In this document: in pieces, positions 1 to 5,614 of the stretch
How the letters are laid out: every line of letters starts with the position of its first letter
Numbering within the stretch: the first letter of the stretch is position 1
Source of the DNA: Candidatus Binatota bacterium
GTDB taxonomy: Bacteria > Desulfobacterota > Binatia > Bin18
Reading direction: 5' to 3'
DNA: 6,433 nt
NCBI GenBank assembly: GCA_011523315.1
Contig: WTHE01000267.1
Location: forward strand, 1-6,433
Position numbers and translations under genes: made by a program
The notes under the pieces: generated by a model
The model's input: only the letters and a program-made list of their open reading frames with translations
Databases searched by the model: none
Told to the model about the DNA's origin: nothing

Positions 1-74
1 TTACATACCAGTTTACACATCGGCACACAATCCTCTGCGGCCGATTCGTGCTGCGTCAATTTGAAATTAGGGAC

Positions 75-809
75 CTATTGTAGGGCATCAGGCGTTTTAG
101 CTAAAACCTCCAGCCACTCTGTGAGTGGAAGCAGTGCTGCCCCCACCGCCCAATCTGCCCGTGTGTTCATCCTATCCCCTAAGGAGGCGTATGTAGTGCT
201 AGCGGTTACGACACCGATCACTGTATGTCTATTCTGTTCCCGAAGAACCGGCGAGCCACTCATGCCGCCGAATGCCGGGAAAGCCAGCTCGTAGGCAGCA
301 TACCGATAGCCTCCATAGCTTTCGCCTTCGGCCTGGAAGTGGGCCTGGATATGTCCTTTCATCATCCGTGGTCCGGTAGGATTTTTTAACTTGGGAAATC
401 CAAAGGACGAAATATCCTCACCTATCGGATATTTCGTAAAACCTGGACGGTCATTCGACAATACCCCAAGGTTAAAACATTCCAATTCTGCCGTGTCCGC
501 TTCCTTGAAGAACATAGCAGCCACATCGGCCTCCGGGTGTTTGACGATTCTGGTTGGAGTCAGGCTTGTTCTCCCCCCAAGGGAAGGCACAAAAACGTGC
601 AAGTCGGCGAAATTGCCCCCCTCTATGACATGGGTAGCCGTCAACACCACGTTGGGCTGGCAAATACGAAATGCCGTACCAAGCACCTGCCCTTTCCCAT
701 TGACAATCGGGAAGACGTGCGTACCGAAGTTGAGAGAGTCTGGCTGGGCTCCGACTGACGAGACACAAGCGGCTAATAAGCCAACCATGACAAGAAACAG
801 TAGACGCAT
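75..809 (-). CDS. Exported trypsin-like serine protease (S1-like, probable lipoprotein or periplasmic)
   Basis: Predicted 244-residue serine endopeptidase of the trypsin-like (chymotrypsin-fold) superfamily. The triad is visible in the right order and context: His60 in VVLTATHVIE, Asp95 in HPEADVAAMF and Ser184 in GGMSGSPVL, the GxSGSP nucleophile motif. The N-terminus is a hydrophobic export signal. It contains a lipobox-like L-A-A-C ending at Cys15, so it may be a lipoprotein; cleavage after VGA (about residue 21) by signal peptidase I is the alternative. Two further Cys (50, 111) could form a disulfide. No PDZ domain or membrane anchor follows, so it is a minimal protease domain unlike DegP/HtrA. 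The ATG is supported by AAGGA 7 bases upstream. It lies 20 bases downstream of a frameshifted exported-protein gene and is probably co-transcribed with it. The fold and triad are secure; the substrate is unknown. Confidence 0.92.
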   Translation of the reverse strand: MRLLFLVMVGLLAACVSSVGAQPDSLNFGTHVFPIVNGKGQVLGTAFRICQPNVVLTATHVIEGGNFADLHVFVPSLGGRTSLTPTRIVKHPEADVAAMFFKEADTAELECFNLGVLSNDRPGFTKYPIGEDISSFGFPKLKNPTGPRMMKGHIQAHFQAEGESYGGYRYAAYELAFPAFGGMSGSPVLREQNRHTVIGVVTASTTYASLGDRMNTRADWAVGAALLPLTEWLEVLAKTPDALQ

Positions 810-828
810 AGGATATTCCTTACTTCCT

Positions 829-1372
829 CTAGGCAGCTATCCGTTCCCCAACATCATGGATAATCTGCCGTTTGCTACTCAACGGTGCAAAATCAAGACC
901 GAGTAATAAAGCTGTACGTTTTTGCCGAAAAGCCGGTTGGTCGTTTTCATGAAGACCTATTTTTATCGGAATCCGAACAAACCGCACTCCCGCCTGCTCA
1001 CAGGCGACTCGAATCCGGTGCTCAAAGCGTCCGATCCGGCCATCCGTATCGTAGATCACGACGGCAGGCTGTTTGCCTGTGAGTGCGCCAAAGAATAGCG
1101 CTTGTTGAATGCTATTCAGACTGTCGCGTCGGTCAAGTCCCCCCCTTCGTACACCGTATCCTCAGTCTCACAATCAATCAGGACATAGCTCTGGCCGGTC
1201 GGGTAGGCGTAATCGTGGCGCACCTCGGTTCGTCCGCCTACAGACCTACAGAGATGAGTGCGTCAGGTTCGAGGGGCGGCGTGGTTTGCGCTTGTACGCC
1301 AATGCTATAAAGAAAAATTGCCGCCGTGAGACTGGCAGCAGAAAGGTAGGGCGAAAGACGGATTGTGCGCAT
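829..1372 (-). pseudogene. Frameshifted gene for a small exported protein of unknown function
   Basis: No single frame spans this gene, but three successive minus-strand frames join into one protein-like product of about 181 residues. Frame 1 starts at ATG 1372 (AAGGA 10 bases upstream) and gives a clear Sec signal peptide, with a likely cut after VQA at residue 28, then TTPPLEPDALIS and a stop at 1238. Frame 2 continues from about 1238 with GGRTEVRHDYAYPTGQSYV and LIDCETEDTVYEGG, stopping near 1110. Frame 3 continues from a run of seven C (1139-1145) with SLNSIQQALFFGALTGKQPA, VVIYDTDGRIGRFEHRIRVA and CEQAGVRFVRIPI to the stop at 829. Both breaks need one missing base, and adding two bases gives an exact multiple of three. 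Two Cys could pair in the exported protein. I do not recognise the family. It could be a decayed gene or two indel errors in the assembly. The intact protease gene follows 20 bases later. Confidence 0.6.
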
Positions 1373-1406
1373 GGTAAATGGATCCTTGGCCTTTCTCCGT
1401 CCACTC

Positions 1407-1434
1407 AGTACAATGCGGCATGTCCGCAAACCAA
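1407..1434 (-). promoter_or_regulatory. Possible sigma70-type promoter for the protease unit
   Basis: On the minus strand, TTGGTT (1429-1434) and TGTACT (1407-1412) are separated by 16 bases. They match the -35 consensus at 3 of 6 positions and the -10 consensus at 4 of 6. The -10 box lies about 35 bases before the ATG at 1372, a sensible leader length. The match is weak, and the organism's sigma consensus is unknown. Confidence 0.22.
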
Positions 1435-1464
1435 CGCTGCCCCGTGCGAGTGGGCGGTGTTGGA

Positions 1465-1495
1465 CCGTGTGTCGAAGTGTCGATTCGACGCACGG
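1465..1495. repeat. 12-bp near-perfect inverted repeat (hairpin) upstream of the protease unit
   Basis: CCGTGTGTCGAA (1465-1476) and TTCGACGCACGG (1484-1495) are reverse complements except for one position, where the RNA of one strand can form a G-U pair. The loop is 7 bases. No T-run follows on either strand, so it is not a typical intrinsic terminator. It lies 93 bases or more upstream of the ATG at 1372 and just upstream of the weak promoter candidate. It could be an operator, an end of a degraded element or a structured RNA. Confidence 0.5.
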
Positions 1496-1533
1496 CACGT
1501 TACGATTTCTTGTGGCTCAGGTTGCCGGGTCAG

Positions 1534-1666
1534 TGCAAACACTTCTCGGGTAGAGAGGTTCTCGCCTATTCGCCTAGGCGAGGGGAGCTACCCCAGGCCG
1601 GGCTAAGAGGCTGTTCTATTCAGCGGGCAGCCCGACATAGGTCGGGATTCCCGAAAAGTGTTTGCA
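1534..1666. repeat. 133-bp inverted-repeat element with nested hairpins
   Basis: TGCAAACACTTCTCGGG (1534-1550) and CCCGAAAAGTGTTTGCA (1650-1666) pair at 16 of 17 positions. The 99 bases between them fold further. CTCGCCTA/TAGGCGAG (1561-1568 with 1575-1582) makes an 8-bp stem. GGGG/CCCC (1582-1585 with 1591-1594) makes a small one. CGGGCT/AGCCCG (1599-1604 with 1629-1634) competes with CCCGAC/GTCGGG (1631-1636 with 1641-1646). No coding frame is convincing here and I see no target-site duplication. It could be a miniature inverted-repeat element, a REP-type element or a structured RNA. It lies between the 311-residue protein gene and the protease unit. Confidence 0.55.
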
Positions 1667-1792
1667 GAAAGCAGAATGGCGGGAGATCGGCGGAAGGTCA
1701 AGTGTACGGAGAAAGGGCAGTGTGTTGTTTTGAAATTCAGTGATACACTATCGGAACGATTGACAGTTTGACATTAGAGAAACGTACTTTCC

Positions 1793-2728
1793 TCAGCCAG
1801 AGAAACGACCGGCTTTGCCTCTCTGAATTGTGACAACTTTTTCCACAAAAAAATTCTCTTCAACAATTCTGCCGTCGATATCGTATACTGTTTCTATCCG
1901 GGTCTCGCAAACCAATGCGTCCCCTGACCGAATGTTTACATTTCCGCCATAGAAATTCAGAAGCCATTGGGTATCTTCGACCCATGCAGACATTGACCCA
2001 CGTCCATAATTAAATTCCCACCGCCGACCCATGAAATAATCCGCCTTCTTTACATCAAGAACCATCGTCTTAGCGGGGGTCACTTCGACTCGGCTCACCA
2101 GGAGATTATTGATATCTTCCTCGGTCCACTTTACCTCTAGGTCCATTTCCTGTCTCCGGCCATTCGTGTCTTCAATGTACGCCCCGCCCTTTGAGTCGAG
2201 TGCATCTTTGGCCCTTTGGAAATTTCGTATTGCACTCACCAGATAGGTCGGCCTGATGATATGTTCTCCTTCAGGAAGAAGAGAAACCCCAAAGCGTCTC
2301 ACCTCAGTAATAATTTCATAGATGCCCACCCTTATTGCAATGTTTCTAATTTTTTGCCTGAGTGATTCTAAGCCCCCTGGTTGCCTGGGGCCTTCATCCA
2401 TCCATTCAAGAATGGCGTATTTTGCCCCGACTAGGAGACTTCCCACTATCCTTCTTGCATTCAATTTCCTCAAATCCTTATCGTCTAACGCCTCCAGAAG
2501 ATAACGGATGCGTATCTTATATGACCCCACCTCGATACCCTCAAGGGCTAAAGTCGTCGGCTCTAAAGGAGGATCAGTGAGGGAGGCTAGCATTACGGGA
2601 GAACCGATAGATATGAGCCCGCGATTGTAGACTTCACACGCAGCAACGAGGGCATCGGCTACAAAGAGCATCCGACGTATACGGTCACGATCTGGCTCGA
2701 AATTAACACCAAAAATAAGGTCAGCCAT
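1793..2728 (-). CDS. Unrecognised 311-residue protein with a beta-rich C-terminal domain
   Basis: I cannot assign a function. The frame is long and the ATG has AAGG about 6 bases upstream. The protein has no signal peptide and no clear membrane span, so it is probably cytoplasmic. Residues 60-80 (ALEGIEVGSYKIRIRYLLEA) read as a beta strand leading into a helix. Residues 85-150 are helical and basic. The C-terminal part (about 236-300) carries SMSAWVEDTQWLLNFYGG, then VNIRSGDALVCETRIETV and YDIDGRIVEENFFVEKVVTI. This resembles a C-terminal module (I.D..fl..v..g...f..GD.L.v...yd..G) that I recall from hypothetical proteins in accessory regions; that is memory, not a search. Codon use is visibly AT-richer than in otsA and the hydrolase gene, in keeping with transfer. 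A 101-base gap separates it from the small gene upstream. Confidence 0.85.
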   Translation of the reverse strand: MADLIFGVNFEPDRDRIRRMLFVADALVAACEVYNRGLISIGSPVMLASLTDPPLEPTTLALEGIEVGSYKIRIRYLLEALDDKDLRKLNARRIVGSLLVGAKYAILEWMDEGPRQPGGLESLRQKIRNIAIRVGIYEIITEVRRFGVSLLPEGEHIIRPTYLVSAIRNFQRAKDALDSKGGAYIEDTNGRRQEMDLEVKWTEEDINNLLVSRVEVTPAKTMVLDVKKADYFMGRRWEFNYGRGSMSAWVEDTQWLLNFYGGNVNIRSGDALVCETRIETVYDIDGRIVEENFFVEKVVTIQRGKAGRFSG

Positions 2729-2742
2729 GAATCACCTTGTAC

Positions 2743-2762
2743 CCGATTTTCCCAAGAATCGG
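2743..2762. promoter_or_regulatory. Small hairpin in the leader of the 311-residue protein gene
   Basis: CCGATT (2743-2748) and AATCGG (2757-2762) can pair around an 8-base loop. The structure ends a few bases before the AAGGTG ribosome site (2733-2738) on the minus strand. It could affect ribosome access, but a 6-bp stem is weak and may be chance. Confidence 0.2.
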
Positions 2763-2829
2763 AATGGCGAAAATCAGACGAAAGCGCCTTGTGTGCAAAA
2801 ATCGTTTGACGGCATTTCCTAGTTTAAGG

Positions 2830-3075
2830 TCATATCCGCTGGCGGAAATCTTTGATGGCGGCAGCAGACCCGTTCACTCTGATATTTCCCCGTTCGTGTC
2901 CGACCTGGATGACCACGCGCTGCCCCGTGGCCAGATCATTGAGGAGAGACGCGGTGAGCCCGCCCCCAGGAACAATCGCCCTCATAGCTTCAAGATGCCG
3001 CAGCCCCTGATCTCTGATAACCGGGCCTTTGTCTATACGAATAGCCACCGGAATTTGCTGCCTCACATGAAACAT
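2830..3075 (-). CDS. Small unrecognised protein, probably the C-terminal part of a frameshifted gene
   Basis: The 81-residue product has protein-like composition, for example GQRVVIQVGHERGNIRVNG near the end and a Gly-rich turn VPGGGL in the middle. No signal peptide, membrane span or known motif is visible. The ATG at 3075 has AAGGA only 3 bases away, a short spacing. The same frame is open upstream to a TGA at about 3147 and reads EQPEREDTDWES followed by a Ser/Pro/Ala-rich stretch. The frame ending there from the other side gives MSRSFALRTVARTFHDKLPL plus PVRV from an ATG at 3220. Removing one base would join these into a 129-residue protein. The true gene may therefore be 2830-3220 with a frameshift. 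It lies behind the helical protein gene on the same strand. Function unknown. Confidence 0.5.
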   Translation of the reverse strand: MFHVRQQIPVAIRIDKGPVIRDQGLRHLEAMRAIVPGGGLTASLLNDLATGQRVVIQVGHERGNIRVNGSAAAIKDFRQRI

Positions 3076-3247
3076 GATTCCTTCTGAGGCACTGCTCGGC
3101 GGAGACGCAGTGCTCTCCCAATCTGTATCCTCCCGCTCCGGTTGCTCTCACACGGACAGGTAGCGGCAGCTTATCGTGAAATGTGCGAGCGACTGTGCGG
3201 AGGGCGAAGGAGCGGGACATCTCCTCTCGGGTCTGTGGAATAGAGGA

Positions 3248-3742
3248 TCAACCAACACCCTGCTTCTCCACGATGCTGCGTAAAAAACTCGCGTTTTCGT
3301 CTTCGAGCCCGGCGCAGACCAACAGAACGGCACGGGCCTGGGGATCGTTCTCTGTGGCGGCAAAGGTCTCCCAGGTTTTTTTACCGGCTCGCTCGGCCCT
3401 GCGCTGGATTTCCCACTGCTCTTCGAGAGACCGGTCGGCGTAGACCGCCTCAACCTGCGCTTCGAGATCGGGCAGCTCCGCCAAGAGCTGTTGCTGGATT
3501 GCGGCTGCATCCGGGTCGAGCGCTTCAATCCGGTCCGCAATCTCTTCCTCTCGCGCGACACAGCTGAGGAAGCCTGCCCGGTCCGGCTCACTGACGCATT
3601 CAGCCCAGCTGTGGTATCTCCCCGCGGCCTGGCGTTCAGCCCAGGCAATGAGGAGTCGTTGCTGTCGGCGCGGAAAGCGTGCCACCATCGGGGCCAGGAC
3701 GCCGGCAAGGCTGGGCAGGTCGTTGGCGTGCGTGTTTGGCAT
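3248..3742 (-). CDS. Unrecognised helical, acidic protein (164 residues)
   Basis: I do not recognise this protein. From ATG 3742 it starts MPNTHANDLPSLAGVLAPMV, followed by a basic helix with FPRRQQRLLIAWAERQAAG (about 23-41). Next comes a long, charged, probably helical region (about 60-125: EEEIADRIEALD, LLAELPDLEAQVEAV, LEEQWEIQRRAER), then a last helix ending SIVEKQGVG. Three Cys are present, and there is no signal peptide or membrane span, so it is probably cytosolic. I chose ATG 3742 because GAAGGA (3751-3756) lies 8 bases upstream. The frame is open to a TTG at 3811, which has no ribosome site and would add 23 residues. It lies 96 bases after the HTH gene and is likely co-transcribed. 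A role linked to that regulator is an inference from position only. Confidence 0.82.
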   Translation of the reverse strand: MPNTHANDLPSLAGVLAPMVARFPRRQQRLLIAWAERQAAGRYHSWAECVSEPDRAGFLSCVAREEEIADRIEALDPDAAAIQQQLLAELPDLEAQVEAVYADRSLEEQWEIQRRAERAGKKTWETFAATENDPQARAVLLVCAGLEDENASFLRSIVEKQGVG

Positions 3743-3750
3743 AGTGCGCA

Positions 3751-3756
3751 TCCTTC
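3751..3756 (-). promoter_or_regulatory. Ribosome binding site deciding the start at 3742
   Basis: GAAGGA on the minus strand is 8 bases from the ATG at 3742. The upstream TTG (3811) has no comparable site, so the shorter reading is preferred. Confidence 0.65.
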
Positions 3757-3838
3757 TTACCGCCTCGATCACCGAGCCCCCACCATACTGCTTCTCAGCC
3801 GTGAGTGCCAACGCTGAGCCCAGACCCCAGGGGGCATC

Positions 3839-4348
3839 TCACGAGCCGCTTCGGCAGCGTATGTCCCGGAGTTCGTCGGTGCCATCCGTGCTCTCGCTCA
3901 CCCGTACCTCGACCGTACAGTCGAGGCAGGCCAGGAGCCGCACCATCTGATCAATGGTCTTTGTGTAATTGGTCGGGTCTAGCAGGCGATACACCTGAGC
4001 CGGCGAGGTCTTGAGCTTTCGCGCCAGTTCACGCTTGGGCAGCTGCGAGCGCTTGACAAGATCGACAGCATGCGCCGTCAGATTGTAGAGCGTCAGCTCC
4101 CGCACGTAATCGGGGTCCCTGTTGTAGTGAAGAAAGTCGTCGAGGTGGACGGTATCCTCATCTCCGGACTGAAGCACGTAGGTGATCGCCTGTTTGCCCG
4201 CTTCTCGGTCCACATACACGTCCGTGATCCGGTTTGTGCTCGAAGGGACCAGCCTCAGCTTGATGAACGGGAATGAGAACTCTTCCCTCCTGGTCTTGAT
4301 CTGAAAGCAGGCTTGCCTGTTGTTGGCTTTCACCTCGTGTATGATCAC
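3839..4348 (-). CDS. Helix-turn-helix DNA-binding protein (Xre/antitoxin-like C-terminus)
   Basis: 169-residue probable transcriptional regulator. Residues 1-90 form a mixed alpha/beta N-terminal part (FPFIKLRLVP, ITDVYVDREAGKQAITYVLQ, DEDTVHLDDFLHYNRDP) that I cannot assign to a family. Residues about 95-150 are a helix-turn-helix of the Xre/HigA type: KRSQLPKRELARKL (first helices), KTSPAQVYRLLDP (recognition helix), then NYTKTIDQMVRLLACLDC and TVEVRV. The start is GTG, with a strong GGAGG 7 bases upstream (4356-4360). The gene begins 24 bases after the hydrolase stop, so the two are very likely one transcript. The C-terminal layout resembles antitoxins and small phage-type regulators, but no clear toxin is adjacent; the helical protein downstream is not a recognised toxin. 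The DNA-binding role is well supported and its target is unknown. Confidence 0.88.
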   Translation of the reverse strand: MIIHEVKANNRQACFQIKTRREEFSFPFIKLRLVPSSTNRITDVYVDREAGKQAITYVLQSGDEDTVHLDDFLHYNRDPDYVRELTLYNLTAHAVDLVKRSQLPKRELARKLKTSPAQVYRLLDPTNYTKTIDQMVRLLACLDCTVEVRVSESTDGTDELRDIRCRSGS

Positions 4349-4355
4349 AGCTTGC

Positions 4356-4360
4356 CCTCC
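4356..4360 (-). promoter_or_regulatory. Ribosome binding site deciding the GTG start at 4348
   Basis: GGAGG on the minus strand with a 7-base spacer to GTG 4348. It is the best ribosome site in the window and lies between the hydrolase stop (4373) and the HTH gene. This supports separate efficient initiation on a shared transcript. Confidence 0.75.
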
Positions 4361-4372
4361 GTGACGAGTTCT

Positions 4373-5524
4373 TCAGTTGTGCTCTCCAGGTGAAGGAGGA
4401 GCGGACAGGCCGAGCCGTTGCTTGACGGTCGGGTTGGCCACCGGTCGCACGCTGGTTGGGGTTAGCATATAGGCGTCCATGTACTGCCGGGGGGGCAGGA
4501 AGCTGACCTGCTGTTCTTCCCAGAAGTCGGACACCCCGGCGGACATGGGAAACGCGCTGTAGGCGTACGGAACGCCGTCAAAAAACGGCGAGAACAGGCC
4601 GTCCCAGTGGTGAGGGATATGCGCCTTGGGCTTGAGGATCGGGTGGACGGCCTGGGCCAGCGGCCGGTCGCTGAATCCCAGCCACACATCGACCCCTGCG
4701 AGGCCGGCGTCGGTCAGAGCCGCCCGCAGGTGCTCGCGGGCCGGGATGGCGTGTTCGGCAATGCGGAGACTATCCAGGGCCAGCTCCCGTTGGCTGAAAA
4801 ACGCCTCGTCTATCGTGACCGGCTGACCGAAGGTCGTTGCATTGCCGGTGTTGGAGTACAGCCAGTGGACCGGTCCGGCCGCAGTCTGAGCCGTAAACAG
4901 ATACGCCCGGGCGCCACCGCCGTTGGGAAAGTCCTGCAGAATACCGGGCCGCAGGCCGGCGCTGGTCGGTGTTGGCGGCGCGGTCAGTTCGAGGGGCGCG
5001 TGCAGCAGTTTGCCCTCGAAGGTGGTGGTATCGCCGCTGTGGTTCCAGCGTATTACCCGGACACTGACGTAGGGGCCGAGCGGAATCAGCTCTCCGCCCT
5101 CGACCGCCGTACACCGTGCGTCGGGAACGCCCTGGGCAACGGCCTGGAGGCACGTTGAGCGGGCGCCGACGATCCGGGCACCCGTCAAACGCGCCCAGGC
5201 GGCCACATCAAACGCGTGGTCAAAATGGCTGTGACCGGTCAGGATGCAGTCAATCCGGGGGCTGCCCAGGGCCTCGATGACACGCTGAATTGCGGCCGTG
5301 TCCGGCAGACTGGGCTCGGCGTAGGCAAAACTCGGCCCGGAAAAGGCCGCTTCGGGAATCCGGCTGATATAGCCGTCCAGGACAATACGGGTCTGGCCGA
5401 CCTCAATCAGCCAGTTGGAGACCGACATCCAGGTCAGCCTGACGTGTTCCGGGGCGGCAGCCCGGGCCGGCGCGGCGACGGACGCGAGGAGGAAGCAGGC
5501 GGCGATGATCCACACGAGGGGCAT
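4373..5524 (-). CDS. Exported metallo-beta-lactamase-fold hydrolase
   Basis: 383-residue metal-dependent hydrolase of the metallo-beta-lactamase superfamily. The signature H-x-H-x-D-H is complete in TGHSHFDHAFD (His98, His100, Asp102, His103). Further candidate ligands are His162 in IRWNHSGDT and His305/His306 in HIPHHWDGLF near the C-terminus. LDGYISR near residue 50 fits the second strand of the fold. The N-terminus (MPLVWIIAACFLLASV...) is a Sec signal peptide with a likely cut after ARA at residue 22, so it acts in the periplasm or outside. The layout recalls the UlaG-like/Lactamase_B_2 branch more than true beta-lactamases, so antibiotic resistance should not be inferred. The ATG has GGGAG 5 bases upstream. 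A 196-base gap with REP-like hairpins separates it from otsA, and it is the first gene of the unit running into the HTH gene. Substrate unknown. Confidence 0.93.
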   Translation of the reverse strand: MPLVWIIAACFLLASVAAPARAAAPEHVRLTWMSVSNWLIEVGQTRIVLDGYISRIPEAAFSGPSFAYAEPSLPDTAAIQRVIEALGSPRIDCILTGHSHFDHAFDVAAWARLTGARIVGARSTCLQAVAQGVPDARCTAVEGGELIPLGPYVSVRVIRWNHSGDTTTFEGKLLHAPLELTAPPTPTSAGLRPGILQDFPNGGGARAYLFTAQTAAGPVHWLYSNTGNATTFGQPVTIDEAFFSQRELALDSLRIAEHAIPAREHLRAALTDAGLAGVDVWLGFSDRPLAQAVHPILKPKAHIPHHWDGLFSPFFDGVPYAYSAFPMSAGVSDFWEEQQVSFLPPRQYMDAYMLTPTSVRPVANPTVKQRLGLSAPPSPGEHN

Positions 5525-5589
5525 GGCGTCTCCCGTAACGACTAGAGCGGTTTACGATGAGTTGTAGCTCTCTTGCTCCGCCTGGGTCC

Positions 5590-5608
5590 TGCCGGACGTG
5601 ATCCGGCA
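5590..5608. repeat. 7-bp perfect hairpin next to the REP-like element
   Basis: TGCCGGA (5590-5596) and TCCGGCA (5602-5608) pair perfectly around CGTGA. On the minus strand it would follow otsA and precede the hydrolase gene. No T-run follows, so an intrinsic terminator is not supported. It probably belongs to the repeat cluster. Confidence 0.5.
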
Positions 5609-5614
5609 TCCCTG

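Larger units (their letters stand above)
1373..1792. other. 420-base gap without a convincing gene
   Basis: Short open frames occur on both strands, but none has a ribosome site or protein-like composition. The frame that runs upstream of the ATG at 1372 to a start at 1498 is rich in Arg, lacks a ribosome site and would put 42 residues in front of a clean signal peptide, so I do not count it. The gap holds the hairpins at 1465-1495 and 1534-1666. It also holds two TTGACA hexamers 8 bases apart on the plus strand (1760-1765, 1768-1773), with no good -10 box and no plus-strand gene downstream. Confidence 0.6.

Noticed and set aside
19..45. ATCGGC/GCCGAT pair after the protease stop as a terminator
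   Set aside because: The 6-bp stem has a 15-base loop and no T-run, too weak to call a terminator.
391..906. Plus-strand open frame of 171 codons opposite the protease gene
   Set aside because: It is antisense to a gene with a full catalytic triad, lacks a ribosome site and has no protein-like motif.
1373..1498. Upstream extension of the exported-protein gene to a start at 1498
   Set aside because: It would bury the signal peptide 42 residues inside the protein. The ATG at 1372 has its own ribosome site and a proper N-terminal signal.
1561..1582. 8-bp hairpin as an intrinsic terminator for the 311-residue gene
   Set aside because: No T-run follows on the minus strand and it lies over 200 bases past the stop. 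It is better explained as part of the larger inverted-repeat element.
1109..1743. Plus-strand open frames of 165 and 121 codons over the gap and the frameshifted gene
   Set aside because: They are rich in Arg, Ser and Cys, cross the hairpin elements and have no ribosome site. They are chance open frames in a region without the expected stops.
3148..3708. Minus-strand open frame of 186 codons overlapping the helical protein gene
   Set aside because: It is a shifted frame of that gene, with Pro/Arg/Ser-rich composition and no ribosome site. The helical protein frame has better composition and start.
3742..3811. TTG start at 3811 for the helical protein
   Set aside because: It has no ribosome site, whereas ATG 3742 has GAAGGA at 8 bases.
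4607..5158. Plus-strand open frame of 183 codons opposite the metallo-hydrolase
   Set aside because: It is antisense to a gene with a complete HxHxDH motif, and its Gly/Arg-rich composition is typical of GC-rich shadow frames.
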